Assembly (NCBI GenBank): GCA_031279875.1
Contig: JAITHS010000409.1
Span: 1-16,387 of the forward strand
DNA: 16,387 nucleotides
From: Tannerella sp.
Lineage (GTDB): Bacteria; Bacteroidota; Bacteroidia; Bacteroidales; Tannerellaceae
Reading direction: 5' to 3'
This document shows, in pieces, positions 1 through 7,077 of this stretch. Position 1 is the first letter of the stretch; every line of letters begins with the position of its first letter. A program made the translations under genes and the position numbers. The notes under the pieces are model-generated. The model saw nothing but the letters and a program-made list of their open reading frames with translations. It had not been told where the DNA came from and searched no databases.

Positions 1-219
1 TTTACGCTTCACGCCATGACAAAGAAAGGTAACCGCCCTTCGTACATCCGCGCTTCCAAACCGGAAACAGCAATACCGCTCTACGAACAGTTTTGCGACG
101 AACTCGGTTTGCAGTTAGGCAAACAAATCCAAACCGGCATTTTCGGCGCCGACATGAAAGTAGAACTCCTCAACGACGGGCCTGTAACAATCTGGATAGA
201 CACCAAAAATAGAGAGTGA
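1..219 (+). CDS. dtd: D-aminoacyl-tRNA deacylase, C-terminal part (5' end outside window)
   Basis: The enzyme hydrolyses D-aminoacyl-tRNAs (and Gly-tRNA mischarged on Ala) in the cytosol, keeping D-amino acids out of protein. Reading frame 1 is open from the first base, so the gene enters from the left. It begins FTLHAMTKKGNRPSYIRA, matching the DTD segment that usually reads QFTL.A.TKKGNRPS. The internal ATG at position 16 is therefore not the start. The C-terminal signature TGIFGADMKVELLNDGPVT follows and contains the conserved Gly/Pro-type motif of the active-site pocket, and the protein ends IWIDTKNRE before TGA at 217-219. About half of a normal protein of roughly 150 residues is present. 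No terminator with a clear U-tract follows; the next 395 bases are repeats. Confidence 0.95.
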   Translation, partial: FTLHAMTKKGNRPSYIRASKPETAIPLYEQFCDELGLQLGKQIQTGIFGADMKVELLNDGPVTIWIDTKNRE

Positions 220-250
220 GTAGAAGCAGGATTTACAGGTTTTTATCCTA

Positions 251-320
251 ATTGCTTCGTACCTCGCAATGACGAATGCCCTGTACGTTAACGCTCTCGC
301 AATGACGTAGTACCGTCATT
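251..320 (-). repeat. Fragments of the GTCATTGCGAG/ACGAAGCAAT interspersed repeat
   Basis: Bases 251-274 read ATTGCTTCGTACCTCGCAATGACG. Their reverse complement has the same layout (GTCATTGCGAG, a few bases, ACGAAGCAAT) as the left arm of the inverted repeat at 16091-16157. A second shorter piece, CTCGCAATGACG, ends at 307 and is followed by an inverted half TACCGTCATT (311-320). These look like decayed or nested copies of one repeat family that occurs at both ends of the window. Confidence 0.7.
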
Positions 321-350
321 ACTTTTCGTTTGGTGCTATCATGCTCCTGA

Positions 351-387
351 AACCGCTTGCAGGGTCTAAAACCACTGCAAGGGTTTG
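351..387. repeat. Palindromic element, copy 1 (intergenic)
   Basis: This is a 37-bp copy of the element found twice inside the E2 gene at 10650-10687 and 10716-10753. It is identical to those copies except that GGGTCT replaces GGGTTCT, a one-base deletion. Arms AACCGCTTGCAGGGT and ACCACTGCAAGGGTT can fold into an imperfect hairpin with a short CTAAA loop. The core inverted repeat is CTTGCAG/CTGCAAG. This copy is noncoding, so the one-base loss has no reading-frame cost here. Confidence 0.85.
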
Positions 388-406
388 AGCAGGCGCTTTT
401 CTCATT

Positions 407-504
407 TCGACTGCTCAAACGTATCGATTCGACTGCTCAATTTTTTTTTTCGACTGCTCAAAAAAAAATTTCGACTGCTCGATTTGACCATTTCAAGCAG
501 TCGT
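407..504. repeat. Phased array of the 11-bp motif TCGACTGCTCA with inverted end copies
   Basis: The motif TCGACTGCTCA starts at 407, 429, 450 and 471 (the last copy ends in G instead of A), so the spacing is 22, 21 and 21 bp, close to two helical turns. The spacers are nearly homopolymeric: T10 after copy 2 and about A9 after copy 3. An inverted copy (CAAGCAGTCGT, one mismatch) lies at 494-504. A partial inverted copy, GAGCAGGCG, lies at 387-395. Copy 4 and the inverted copy can form an 8-bp perfect stem (CGACTGCT 472-479 with AGCAGTCG 496-503). The array ends about 60 bp before the likely -7 element of the methyltransferase, so an operator or protein-binding array is possible. That role is inference. 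Confidence 0.75.
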
Positions 505-564
505 AAAAAAAAGAATGTTTAAAACTTTTTTTGAAAATATCACCGAAAACCCAAAATTAAGTTG

Positions 565-572
565 TACTTTTG
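565..572 (+). promoter_or_regulatory. Bacteroidota -7 promoter element before the methyltransferase
   Basis: TACTTTTG matches the TAnnTTTG -7 element of the Bacteroidota primary sigma factor. It lies 42 bases before the ATG at 615. No good -33 TTTG is seen at the usual 19-21 base distance: the nearest upstream, at 530-533, is about 31 bases away. The promoter may therefore be weak or dependent on an activator. Confidence 0.55.
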
Positions 573-614
573 CATATTGTTTCTACTGATTGATGGCAAT
601 AAAAACGAACCATT

Positions 615-1991
615 ATGACAAAAGAATATATAACAGAACTTAAAAACAGAGGAAACGGCGATATTGTTGACCTTGTGAATGCTCAAAAAGACGTTGGGAG
701 CATTGTGTTTGTGCTTGAAAGTTTAGGACAGTTACCGGACGATTTTCATGCTGATTTTTTGTATAACCTTTTGAGACACAATCACGCACAAGTTCGCCTG
801 AATGCTATAAAAAATATTGCAAAATTGAACAGCAAAGGCGATATTAAACCGCTTTTAGAACTTTACCCAAAAGAAAACGACACAAGCGTAAGGCGCGAAA
901 TCGTATCGGCAATAGGGCGACAGCGTAAATGTGCAAACAAACCGCTTTTATACGATTTTTTGAATGATACAGACCCTAAAATTGTTTGTCAGGCAATACG
1001 CGGATTGTTGGTTTTTGAAAACGACAAAGACGTTGAAGAGCATTTACGTCCGCTTATAAATCACGAAAATGAAATGGTGCGGACAGTGATATACAAAGAG
1101 TATTTTGCAAAAGCGAAATCCCCAAAAGATACTCTGCCACACGTTGAAACTTACGATTTCTTGAAGAACATAGTTGTCAATGCGGATGTTTTAGAGGCAT
1201 TAAAGTTTGTGCCTGACGAGAGTATTCATTTGACTTTCACTTCGCCACCTTATTACAATGCCCGTGATTATTCCATTTATCCAAGTTATCAGGCATATTT
1301 GGAATTTTTGGAAAGAGTTTTTCAAGAAACGCACCGTATTACAAAAGAAGGCAGATTTTTGATAATCAATACCTCACCGATAATAATTCCACGTGTAAGC
1401 CGCTCTCATTCAAGCAAACGCTATCCAATTCCATTTGATTTACACCCATATTTAGTAAAAAACGGTTGGGAATTTATAGACGATATTGTTTGGCTGAAAC
1501 CCGAATACAGCGTAAAAAACCGTGTCGGCGGCTTCCATCAACACCGTAAACCATTGGGCTACAAACCAAATTCCGTAACCGAATATTTAATGGTTTATCG
1601 CAAACAAACCGAAAAGTTATTAGATTGGAATATAAGAAGTTATGATTATAAAACAGTCGAAGAAAGTAAAGTTACAGATGGTTACGAAACCACAAATGTT
1701 TGGAAAATAGACCCCTGTTTCGACAAAGTACATTCTGCCGTTTTTCCTGCCGAACTTTGTAAGCGTGTAATTCAGTATTATTCTTACAAAAACGATTTGG
1801 TTTTCGACCCATTTGCAGGCAGTGGCACAATGGGAAGAACAGCCAAAAGTTTGGGTAGATATTTTTTCTTAACAGAAAAAGACGAAACCTACTTTGATTA
1901 CATGAAATCAAAAAAAACAAAAGTTCTTTTTGATAAAAAAGAAACATTTTTTTTAACATTAGAAGAATTTAATAAATCCATTATATTATGA
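615..1991 (+). CDS. HEAT-repeat / beta-class DNA methyltransferase fusion (probable m4C)
   Basis: This is an AdoMet-dependent DNA methyltransferase of 458 residues. The catalytic motif IV TSPPY is at residues 209-213 and precedes the AdoMet-binding motif FDPFAGSGT at 397-405, which is the beta-class order. The serine form SPPY favours N4-cytosine as target, but N6-adenine cannot be excluded. About 180 residues between the motifs would hold the target-recognition region. Residues 40-165 form about four HEAT-like helical repeats, seen in the segments HAQVRLNAIKNIAKL, DTSVRREIVSAIGR and DPKIVCQAIRGLLVF. An in-frame TAA at 600-602 closes the frame upstream, so ATG 615 is the first possible ATG. 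The stop overlaps the next ORF in ATGA (1988-1991), typical of a coupled restriction-modification pair. Base composition is visibly more AT-rich than in the flanking genes, which suggests horizontal gain. Confidence 0.88.
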   Translation: MTKEYITELKNRGNGDIVDLVNAQKDVGSIVFVLESLGQLPDDFHADFLYNLLRHNHAQVRLNAIKNIAKLNSKGDIKPLLELYPKENDTSVRREIVSAIGRQRKCANKPLLYDFLNDTDPKIVCQAIRGLLVFENDKDVEEHLRPLINHENEMVRTVIYKEYFAKAKSPKDTLPHVETYDFLKNIVVNADVLEALKFVPDESIHLTFTSPPYYNARDYSIYPSYQAYLEFLERVFQETHRITKEGRFLIINTSPIIIPRVSRSHSSKRYPIPFDLHPYLVKNGWEFIDDIVWLKPEYSVKNRVGGFHQHRKPLGYKPNSVTEYLMVYRKQTEKLLDWNIRSYDYKTVEESKVTDGYETTNVWKIDPCFDKVHSAVFPAELCKRVIQYYSYKNDLVFDPFAGSGTMGRTAKSLGRYFFLTEKDETYFDYMKSKKTKVLFDKKETFFLTLEEFNKSIIL

Positions 1992-2422
1992 CACTTACAG
2001 ACCAAATTGTAAAGAATATTATTACACGAGTAATAAAATCGCAGGACTATCGCATTGAGATTGTAAATCTTATTAATGCCGAATTTCTGCAATTTGCAGT
2101 AGATTTCTTTAAAAAAATTGCTTCTGCAAAATTGGATTCCAAAGAAATCACAATAGATTGGTACAAAAAGGCATTTATCAACGAAAATCTTCCGTCAGAC
2201 GACATTGAAAGTTTGATTGTTATAAACACGTTGGCAGTTAAACGCGCTGCTTTGCGTGGCGGTTTGTGGAGTACGGCAGGCAAAAGCGCTGAAAAATATT
2301 TAATGCTCACACTTTGTAAACTGTATCAAGTTCCTGATAACAATTATGATGCTTCACATTTTATAAAAGACAAAGGCAAAAAAGTTGACAGAGAAATTGA
2401 TTTTTATTTGTTGATTTACTGA
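1988..2422 (+). pseudogene. Probable truncated CfrBI-type restriction endonuclease
   Basis: This 144-residue ORF starts in the ATGA overlap with the methyltransferase, as a restriction partner would. Segments such as YRIEIVNLINAEFLQFAVDF, LAVKRAALRGGLWSTAGK and DREIDFYL resemble, from memory, the CfrBI restriction endonuclease family, whose known partner is an m4C methyltransferase. Family members as I recall them are about twice this length. They continue past DREIDFYL into an E-x-K segment that would complete a PD-(D/E)xK nuclease site. Here the frame ends at LLIY* (TGA 2420-2422) and none of the other frames downstream continues the domain. The join at SDDIESLIV may also mark an internal in-frame deletion. 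I infer a decayed nuclease. A genuine short protein of other function is possible. The family name is moderately sure and the truncation likely. Confidence 0.6.
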
Positions 2423-2487
2423 AAATTTATGCTGAAATATTTTGACGTAATGATATAAACGGCAGATAACATGCGCTTTTCCCATAA

Positions 2488-2515
2488 TTTTTAATTCTTA
2501 ATTTTTAATTCTTAA
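2488..2515. repeat. Two tandem copies of the 14-mer TTTTTAATTCTTAA
   Basis: Bases 2488-2501 and 2502-2515 are identical copies of TTTTTAATTCTTAA, followed by a third partial TTTAA. AT-rich tandem units of this kind are common just upstream of promoters in Bacteroidota. They sit exactly where the -33 region of the pheS promoter would be. Confidence 0.85.
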
Positions 2516-2525
2516 TTTAAATACG

Positions 2526-2533
2526 TACCTTTG
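2526..2533 (+). promoter_or_regulatory. -7 promoter element for pheS-nth-ald
   Basis: TACCTTTG is a perfect TAnnTTTG element, 20 bases before the pheS ATG at 2554. The expected -33 TTTG is replaced by an A/T-only stretch of the 14-mer repeat (TTTTTA near 2502-2507). The first transcribed base would be about 2539, giving a leader of roughly 15 bases. Confidence 0.7.
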
Positions 2534-2553
2534 CACTTTATTTTTGAAGAAAT

Positions 2554-3570
2554 ATGCTCGAAAAAATCAAAAACCTGTTAAAAGAAGTACAGGAGTTGAA
2601 AGCTAACAGCGCCGACGAACTGGAAGCGCTACGCATTAAATATTTAAGTAAGAAAGGTGCCATATCGGCGCTGATGAACGATTTTCGTAACGTTGCCGCC
2701 GAGCAAAAACGCGAGACAGGGCAACGTTTAAACGAGTTGAAAGACTTTACTCAAAACAAATTCAACGAGTTAAAAAGCGGCTTTGAACTCTTCTGCTCAT
2801 CGGCGGCAGATACCGATTTGACCCGCACGGCATATCCCGTCAATTTAGGCTCACGACATCCGCTGTCGGTAGTAAAGCGCGAGATATGCGACATCTTTGC
2901 GAGGCTCGGCTTCAGCATTGCCGAAGGACCCGAAATAGAAGACGACTGGCATGTCTTTTCGTCGCTCAACTTTGCCGACGACCACCCTGCACGAGACATG
3001 CAAGACACGTTTTTTATCCAACGCTCGCCCGATATTTTGCTTCGCACACACACATCGTCGGTTCAGACCCGCGTCATGGAACAGACACAACCGCCGATAC
3101 GCATCATTTGCCCAGGCAGAGTCTATCGCAATGAAGCTATCTCCTACCGCGCACACTGCTTTTTCCACCAAGTAGAAGGGCTTTATGTTGACAAAAACGT
3201 ATCATTTGCCGATTTGAAGCAAGTACTGCTCTATTTCGCCAAAGAACTTTTCGGCGAAAACACCAAGATACGCCTCCGTCCGTCATACTTTCCCTTTACC
3301 GAGCCGTCGGCCGAGATGGACATCAGCTGCAATATCTGCGGCGGCAAAGGATGCCCGTTCTGCAAACATACCGGATGGGTAGAAATACTCGGTTGCGGTA
3401 TGGTTGACCCTAATGTGCTGGATAACTGCGGTATAGACGGCAAGATTTATTCCGGTTACGCTCTCGGTATGGGTATCGAACGCATTACCAACCTCAAATA
3501 TCGTATCAAAGACCTGCGCCTGTTCTCCGAAAACGACCTCCGCTTCCTCAAACAGTTCGGCGCCGCGTAG
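2554..3570 (+). CDS. pheS: Phenylalanine--tRNA ligase alpha subunit
   Basis: This is the catalytic subunit of the cytosolic alpha2-beta2 enzyme that charges tRNA-Phe. At 338 residues it has the normal length. Residues 1-80 are the N-terminal coiled-coil arm. The class II core starts near GSRHPLSVVKREI (99-111). Motif 2 is PGRVYRNEAISYRAH (187-201), the Phe-pocket segment FTEPSAEMDI is at 248-257, and motif 3 is GMGIERITNLKYRI (305-318). A CxxC-x4-CxxC cluster (C259, C262, C267, C270) inside the core resembles a zinc knuckle; it is a lineage feature rather than a catalytic need. The ATG at 2554 follows a clear -7 element. The beta-subunit gene pheT is not in this window, so the pair is split. 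nth begins 13 bases after the stop. Confidence 0.97.
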   Translation: MLEKIKNLLKEVQELKANSADELEALRIKYLSKKGAISALMNDFRNVAAEQKRETGQRLNELKDFTQNKFNELKSGFELFCSSAADTDLTRTAYPVNLGSRHPLSVVKREICDIFARLGFSIAEGPEIEDDWHVFSSLNFADDHPARDMQDTFFIQRSPDILLRTHTSSVQTRVMEQTQPPIRIICPGRVYRNEAISYRAHCFFHQVEGLYVDKNVSFADLKQVLLYFAKELFGENTKIRLRPSYFPFTEPSAEMDISCNICGGKGCPFCKHTGWVEILGCGMVDPNVLDNCGIDGKIYSGYALGMGIERITNLKYRIKDLRLFSENDLRFLKQFGAA

Positions 3571-3583
3571 CACGGCATATAAT

Positions 3584-4234
3584 ATGAACAAAAAAACAAG
3601 ATATAAACATATCCTATCATGGTTTGAAGACAACATGCCGACAGTTAAGACGGAGTTGAAATATCACGACCCGTTTCAATTGCTCGTTGCCGTTATTTTG
3701 TCGGCTCAATGTACCGACAAACGTGTCAACATGATAACTCCGGCGCTCTTTGACGCTTTTCCGACCCCGCAAGCGATGTCGGAAGCCGCTCCCGACGATG
3801 TTTTTGAGTATATTAAAAGCATCTCTTATCCCAACAGCAAAGCCAAACATCTGGTCGGCATGGCGCAAATGCTTGTAAATGAGTTCAAAAGCATTGTCCC
3901 GTCCGACATCGATGAATTGCAACGCTTGCCCGGAGCAGGTCGCAAGACAGCCAACGTCATAGCATCAGTACTTTACGACAAACCGGCTATGGCTGTTGAT
4001 ACCCACGTTTTTCGCGTAGCCAACCGTCTGGGCTTGACAAACAACAGCAAGACACCGCTCAATACCGAGCGAGAGTTAGTATCTCATATTCCCCAAAACC
4101 TCATTTCCAAAGCCCACCACTGGCTAATCCTTCACGGTCGCTATGTCTGTACCGCCCGCAATCCCGAATGCGACCGGTGCGGTTTATCGCAATGGTGTGC
4201 AACTTTTCAAGACAAACTTTTTAAAAATATTTAA
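3584..4234 (+). CDS. nth: Endonuclease III (base-excision repair glycosylase/AP lyase)
   Basis: This enzyme removes oxidised pyrimidines from DNA and nicks the abasic site by beta-elimination. The helix-hairpin-helix motif is LPGAGRKTANV (115-125), with catalytic lysine K121, and the conserved aspartate D139 lies in AVDTHVFRVANRLGL. The C-terminus carries the [4Fe-4S] ligands C189, C196, C199 and C205 in exact Cx6Cx2Cx5C spacing. At 216 residues it matches the family's usual 210-220. All catalytic and cluster residues are intact. The gene lies 13 bases after pheS and 2 bases before ald, so it is almost certainly co-transcribed from the pheS promoter. The function is unrelated to its neighbours, which is common in such clusters. 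Confidence 0.97.
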   Translation: MNKKTRYKHILSWFEDNMPTVKTELKYHDPFQLLVAVILSAQCTDKRVNMITPALFDAFPTPQAMSEAAPDDVFEYIKSISYPNSKAKHLVGMAQMLVNEFKSIVPSDIDELQRLPGAGRKTANVIASVLYDKPAMAVDTHVFRVANRLGLTNNSKTPLNTERELVSHIPQNLISKAHHWLILHGRYVCTARNPECDRCGLSQWCATFQDKLFKNI

Positions 4235-4236
4235 AT

Positions 4237-5337
4237 ATGATTATTGGAATACCAAAAGAAATTAAAAACAATGAAAACCGTGTGGCAATAACGCCCGGCG
4301 GTGTTAAGGAGTTAATTAAACGCGGTCATACCGTATATGTGCAACATACCGCAGGTGAAAACAGCGGCTTTATCGACGAAGAATACAAGTCGTCGGGCGC
4401 AAATATTCTGTCTTCTATCGAAGATGTTTATGCCAAAGCCGAGATGATTCTGAAAGTTAAAGAACCGATAGAGCAGGAATATCCGCTTGTGCGCAACGGA
4501 CAGTTACTGTTTACTTACTTCCATTTTGCTTCCGAAGAGCATCTGCTTAAAGCTATGCTTAAAAGCGGCGCAACATGTATAGCTTACGAAACGGTTGAAA
4601 ATAAAGACCGTACATTGCCGCTACTGATACCCATGAGCGAAGTGGCCGGACGGATGTCGATTCAGGAAGGAGCTAAATATCTCGAAAAGCCGCAAGGCGG
4701 AAAAGGTATCTTGCTGGGTGGCGTTCCGGGCGTCAAACCGGCTCATATTCTGATACTTGGCGGTGGCGTAGTAGGCTATCATGCGGCTCTCGTTGCTGCC
4801 GGTTCGGGCGCCAACGTTACTATTGCCGACATCTCGCTGCCACGTCTTCGCTATCTCGACAGCGTCATGCCCGCTAATGTTAAAACACTCTATTCTTCGC
4901 AACATAACATTGAACAGGAACTGCCTCAAACAGATCTCGTTATCGGTGCCGTGCTGATACCCGGAGCCAAAGCGCCTCATCTGCTGACACGCGACATGCT
5001 TAAAATGCTCAAAAAAGGTAGCGTGCTTGTTGACGTGGCTATCGACCAGGGCGGCTGCTTCGAAACGTCTCATCCTACAACCCACACCGAACCGGTATAT
5101 GTAGTTGACGGTATCGTTCATTATTGCGTTGCAAACATACCGGGCGCAGTACCTTACACTTCAACCCTTGCCCTGACCAACGCCACATTGCCGTATGTAT
5201 TCAAACTCGCCGATCTCGGCTGGCAGGAAGCAATTAAGGCCGACGCCGGTCTGAAAGCAGGCGTTAACGTTGTTGACGGCGTTATAACCTACCCTGCCGT
5301 TGCCGAAGCGTTCGGTTTGGAATATAAAACGATTTAA
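4237..5337 (+). CDS. ald: Alanine dehydrogenase (NAD-dependent)
   Basis: Alanine dehydrogenase catalyses reversible oxidative deamination of L-alanine to pyruvate and ammonia with NAD. It can serve nitrogen assimilation or alanine catabolism in the cytosol. The family residues fall at their canonical numbers: R15 and K75 for substrate binding, H96 in TYFHFA, and D270 in LVDVAIDQGG. The Rossmann nucleotide motif is LGGGVVG at 174-180. At 366 residues it is close to the usual 370. The start lies only 2 bases after the nth stop, with weak ribosome-binding sequence, so translational coupling is likely. The 3' end converges on the minus-strand glycosyltransferase, and the two stop codons share the palindrome TTAA (5334-5337), leaving no room for a terminator between them. 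Confidence 0.96.
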   Translation: MIIGIPKEIKNNENRVAITPGGVKELIKRGHTVYVQHTAGENSGFIDEEYKSSGANILSSIEDVYAKAEMILKVKEPIEQEYPLVRNGQLLFTYFHFASEEHLLKAMLKSGATCIAYETVENKDRTLPLLIPMSEVAGRMSIQEGAKYLEKPQGGKGILLGGVPGVKPAHILILGGGVVGYHAALVAAGSGANVTIADISLPRLRYLDSVMPANVKTLYSSQHNIEQELPQTDLVIGAVLIPGAKAPHLLTRDMLKMLKKGSVLVDVAIDQGGCFETSHPTTHTEPVYVVDGIVHYCVANIPGAVPYTSTLALTNATLPYVFKLADLGWQEAIKADAGLKAGVNVVDGVITYPAVAEAFGLEYKTI

Positions 5338-7067
5338 AGGGAATTCTTTCGTAACACCTTATAAACCACCGCATTTCCTCTTATGTCTCCGAGACGGCGG
5401 GAAGTGGTGAGGAGATCAAAGGTGTAGCGGTCGGAATAGCGGTTAAGGATGGCGGAGGCGTCTTTTTCGGTGGTCAACAAGTAACCTTCGGACGGTTGCT
5501 CTGTCTCGAAATTGCGGAATGTGTTGCCGAGATAGAAATTGAGGGCATAGAGGTTGGCATATTGGCGCAAGTTGTTCATTACAAACATGTTGTCTTTTGT
5601 CAACGGATAGTCTTTGCGTATCTGTTCGGCAAAAGGTTTGGCTGATGCTTCGGCGCGAAAACTGCGCATTATAACACCGTCGATGAAGAAATTAAGACAT
5701 ACGGTCAATAGTATTGTCGAGTAAAGTATTTTGAGGTTTATTCGCCTTGTAGTGTGATAGATAACGATTACTATTGAGGATAGAAACAACGCCATGACAA
5801 GCCATGTTATAACGTCGGCAGGCATGGTGCCGAGATGGTTTTTATTGATTAAGGTTTGTAGCGATGAGGGCATGATTTCCGTACCGAAAGCAGACAATAC
5901 AAACACCCCTGTCCAGGCAAGCGTACAAACCCCTGTCATCATCCACGCAAAAATGCGCGTTACTTTGGAAAAATGTTCGGTAATATAGATGAAATACTGC
6001 GCTAAAAGCAAGCAAATAAAGGGGTAAGCGGGCATCAGATAGACACTTCGTTTGCTTGAAGGTATTGAGTAGAAGAATATTACGCATACGGCGACGACTA
6101 TGCAGAAACGTTTTATTTTGTCTTGCGACGCAAACCAAGCCCATGCGTTGCGCAGCACAGACCGCCCCGGCGCACGCCATTGAACGCCGAAAAGTGAAAA
6201 AACAAAAAGTAGCGTCCATGGAATAAACCCTGCAAGTAGCGTAACAAAGTTATAATGAATGCCTTCACGATGACCGAGTTCGTAGTTAATAGCCGCCTCG
6301 CTGAGGTGGAAGAAGCGACCGAAATTCTCCGCCAAAATCACGTCAAGAAATTCATCCCCCCCTTGCCGGTATGCCGCAAGATACCATATAAGAGGAATAA
6401 AAAATGATGATATTCCGATGTAAAACAGCGCTTTAACTATACGCCAAAACGAATATGTCCGCAATGTCAGAAGATATATAAAAAACACAAACAAGGGCAA
6501 AACAACCCCTACAGGACCTTTCGTCAATATTGCGCCGCTTAAAAGAATAGGAATAATAACAGGTAATCCTTTGAGTTTCAGTTTGTTTTCCCACCGGTAA
6601 AGTTGCATCAAGCCAAGCACGGTAAAACATGTCAAAACCATATCTACCCGTGCCGTAATGCCAGCGCGATGTATCTCAAAACTCGTTAAAAGCAACAGTG
6701 TTGCAATAAACGCTTCCTGAAACTTTGTTCGCCTGCCGAAAAACATTAGCACAAACCCAATCATCACTATTTGCGCAATAGCCGACGGCAAGCGCGAAGT
6801 AAACTCGGTAACATGCCCTGCCGGAAGCGAGCAAAGCGCCATAAACCAGTGAGCCATAGGCGGTTTGTATGCAAACTCGTCGGCATAGACGCGCGGCAGA
6901 ATCCAGTTGCCCGATTCGAGCATCGACACCGCTACCGACGCCTCGCGCGGCTCGCCCTTTGTATAAAAATCGCTGCCGATAAAAGGCAACAATGCTAATG
7001 CACAGATGATTATAACCGAACTTATCGGCTTTTGAAGATATAGATATTGAAGCGCTGATGTTCTCAT
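5334..7067 (-). CDS. ArnT/PMT-like membrane glycosyltransferase (GT39/GT83 type)
   Basis: This is a 577-residue polytopic inner-membrane protein of the ArnT/dolichyl-phosphate-mannosyltransferase superfamily. Such enzymes move a sugar from a polyprenyl-phosphate donor to lipid A, a glycan or a protein on the periplasmic side. The first loop has the family acidic motif in GEPREASVAVSML (38-50), followed by NWILPRVYADEFAYKPPMAHW, which matches the ArnT W.TPR..G..Y.EKPPL.YW pattern. About ten or eleven hydrophobic segments follow, then a soluble C-terminal domain. I chose the ATG at 7067: starting further upstream would overlap lptG and add a non-family N-terminus. The chosen start lies 10 bases after the lptG stop, at the end of the long minus-strand operon. 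The position beside the LPS permease and glmM suggests an envelope-glycan role. The acceptor cannot be told from the sequence. Confidence 0.85.
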   Translation of the reverse strand: MRTSALQYLYLQKPISSVIIICALALLPFIGSDFYTKGEPREASVAVSMLESGNWILPRVYADEFAYKPPMAHWFMALCSLPAGHVTEFTSRLPSAIAQIVMIGFVLMFFGRRTKFQEAFIATLLLLTSFEIHRAGITARVDMVLTCFTVLGLMQLYRWENKLKLKGLPVIIPILLSGAILTKGPVGVVLPLFVFFIYLLTLRTYSFWRIVKALFYIGISSFFIPLIWYLAAYRQGGDEFLDVILAENFGRFFHLSEAAINYELGHREGIHYNFVTLLAGFIPWTLLFVFSLFGVQWRAPGRSVLRNAWAWFASQDKIKRFCIVVAVCVIFFYSIPSSKRSVYLMPAYPFICLLLAQYFIYITEHFSKVTRIFAWMMTGVCTLAWTGVFVLSAFGTEIMPSSLQTLINKNHLGTMPADVITWLVMALFLSSIVIVIYHTTRRINLKILYSTILLTVCLNFFIDGVIMRSFRAEASAKPFAEQIRKDYPLTKDNMFVMNNLRQYANLYALNFYLGNTFRNFETEQPSEGYLLTTEKDASAILNRYSDRYTFDLLTTSRRLGDIRGNAVVYKVLRKNSL

Positions 7068-7077
7068 AATTAAACAG

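Larger units (their letters stand above)
220..614. other. Repeat-rich intergenic region between dtd and the methyltransferase
   Basis: There is no credible gene in these 395 bases. From left to right they hold: a weak inverted repeat AGGAT/ATCCT (228-249); two fragments of a GTCATTGCGAG-type repeat (251-274 and 295-320); one copy of a palindromic element (351-387) that recurs in the E2 gene; a phased array of an 11-bp motif separated by A or T runs (407-504); and a TAnnTTTG promoter element (565-572). The mixture of element types suggests a spot that tolerates insertions. The restriction-modification remnant lies directly downstream. Confidence 0.8.

Noticed and set aside
16..219. Complete 67-residue protein starting at ATG 16
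   Set aside because: The frame is open to base 1 and the upstream codons (FTLHA) match the DTD family, so it is the end of a longer gene.
407..481. Possible CRISPR array (four regular repeats)
   Set aside because: The repeat is only 11 bp and the spacers are about 10 bp of mostly A or T runs. There are no cas genes and the end copies are inverted.
472..512. Rho-independent terminator for dtd formed by the 8-bp stem at 472-503
   Set aside because: On the plus strand the stem is followed by A residues, not U, and the loop is 16 bases. On the minus strand a U-run follows, but no minus-strand gene lies upstream to terminate.
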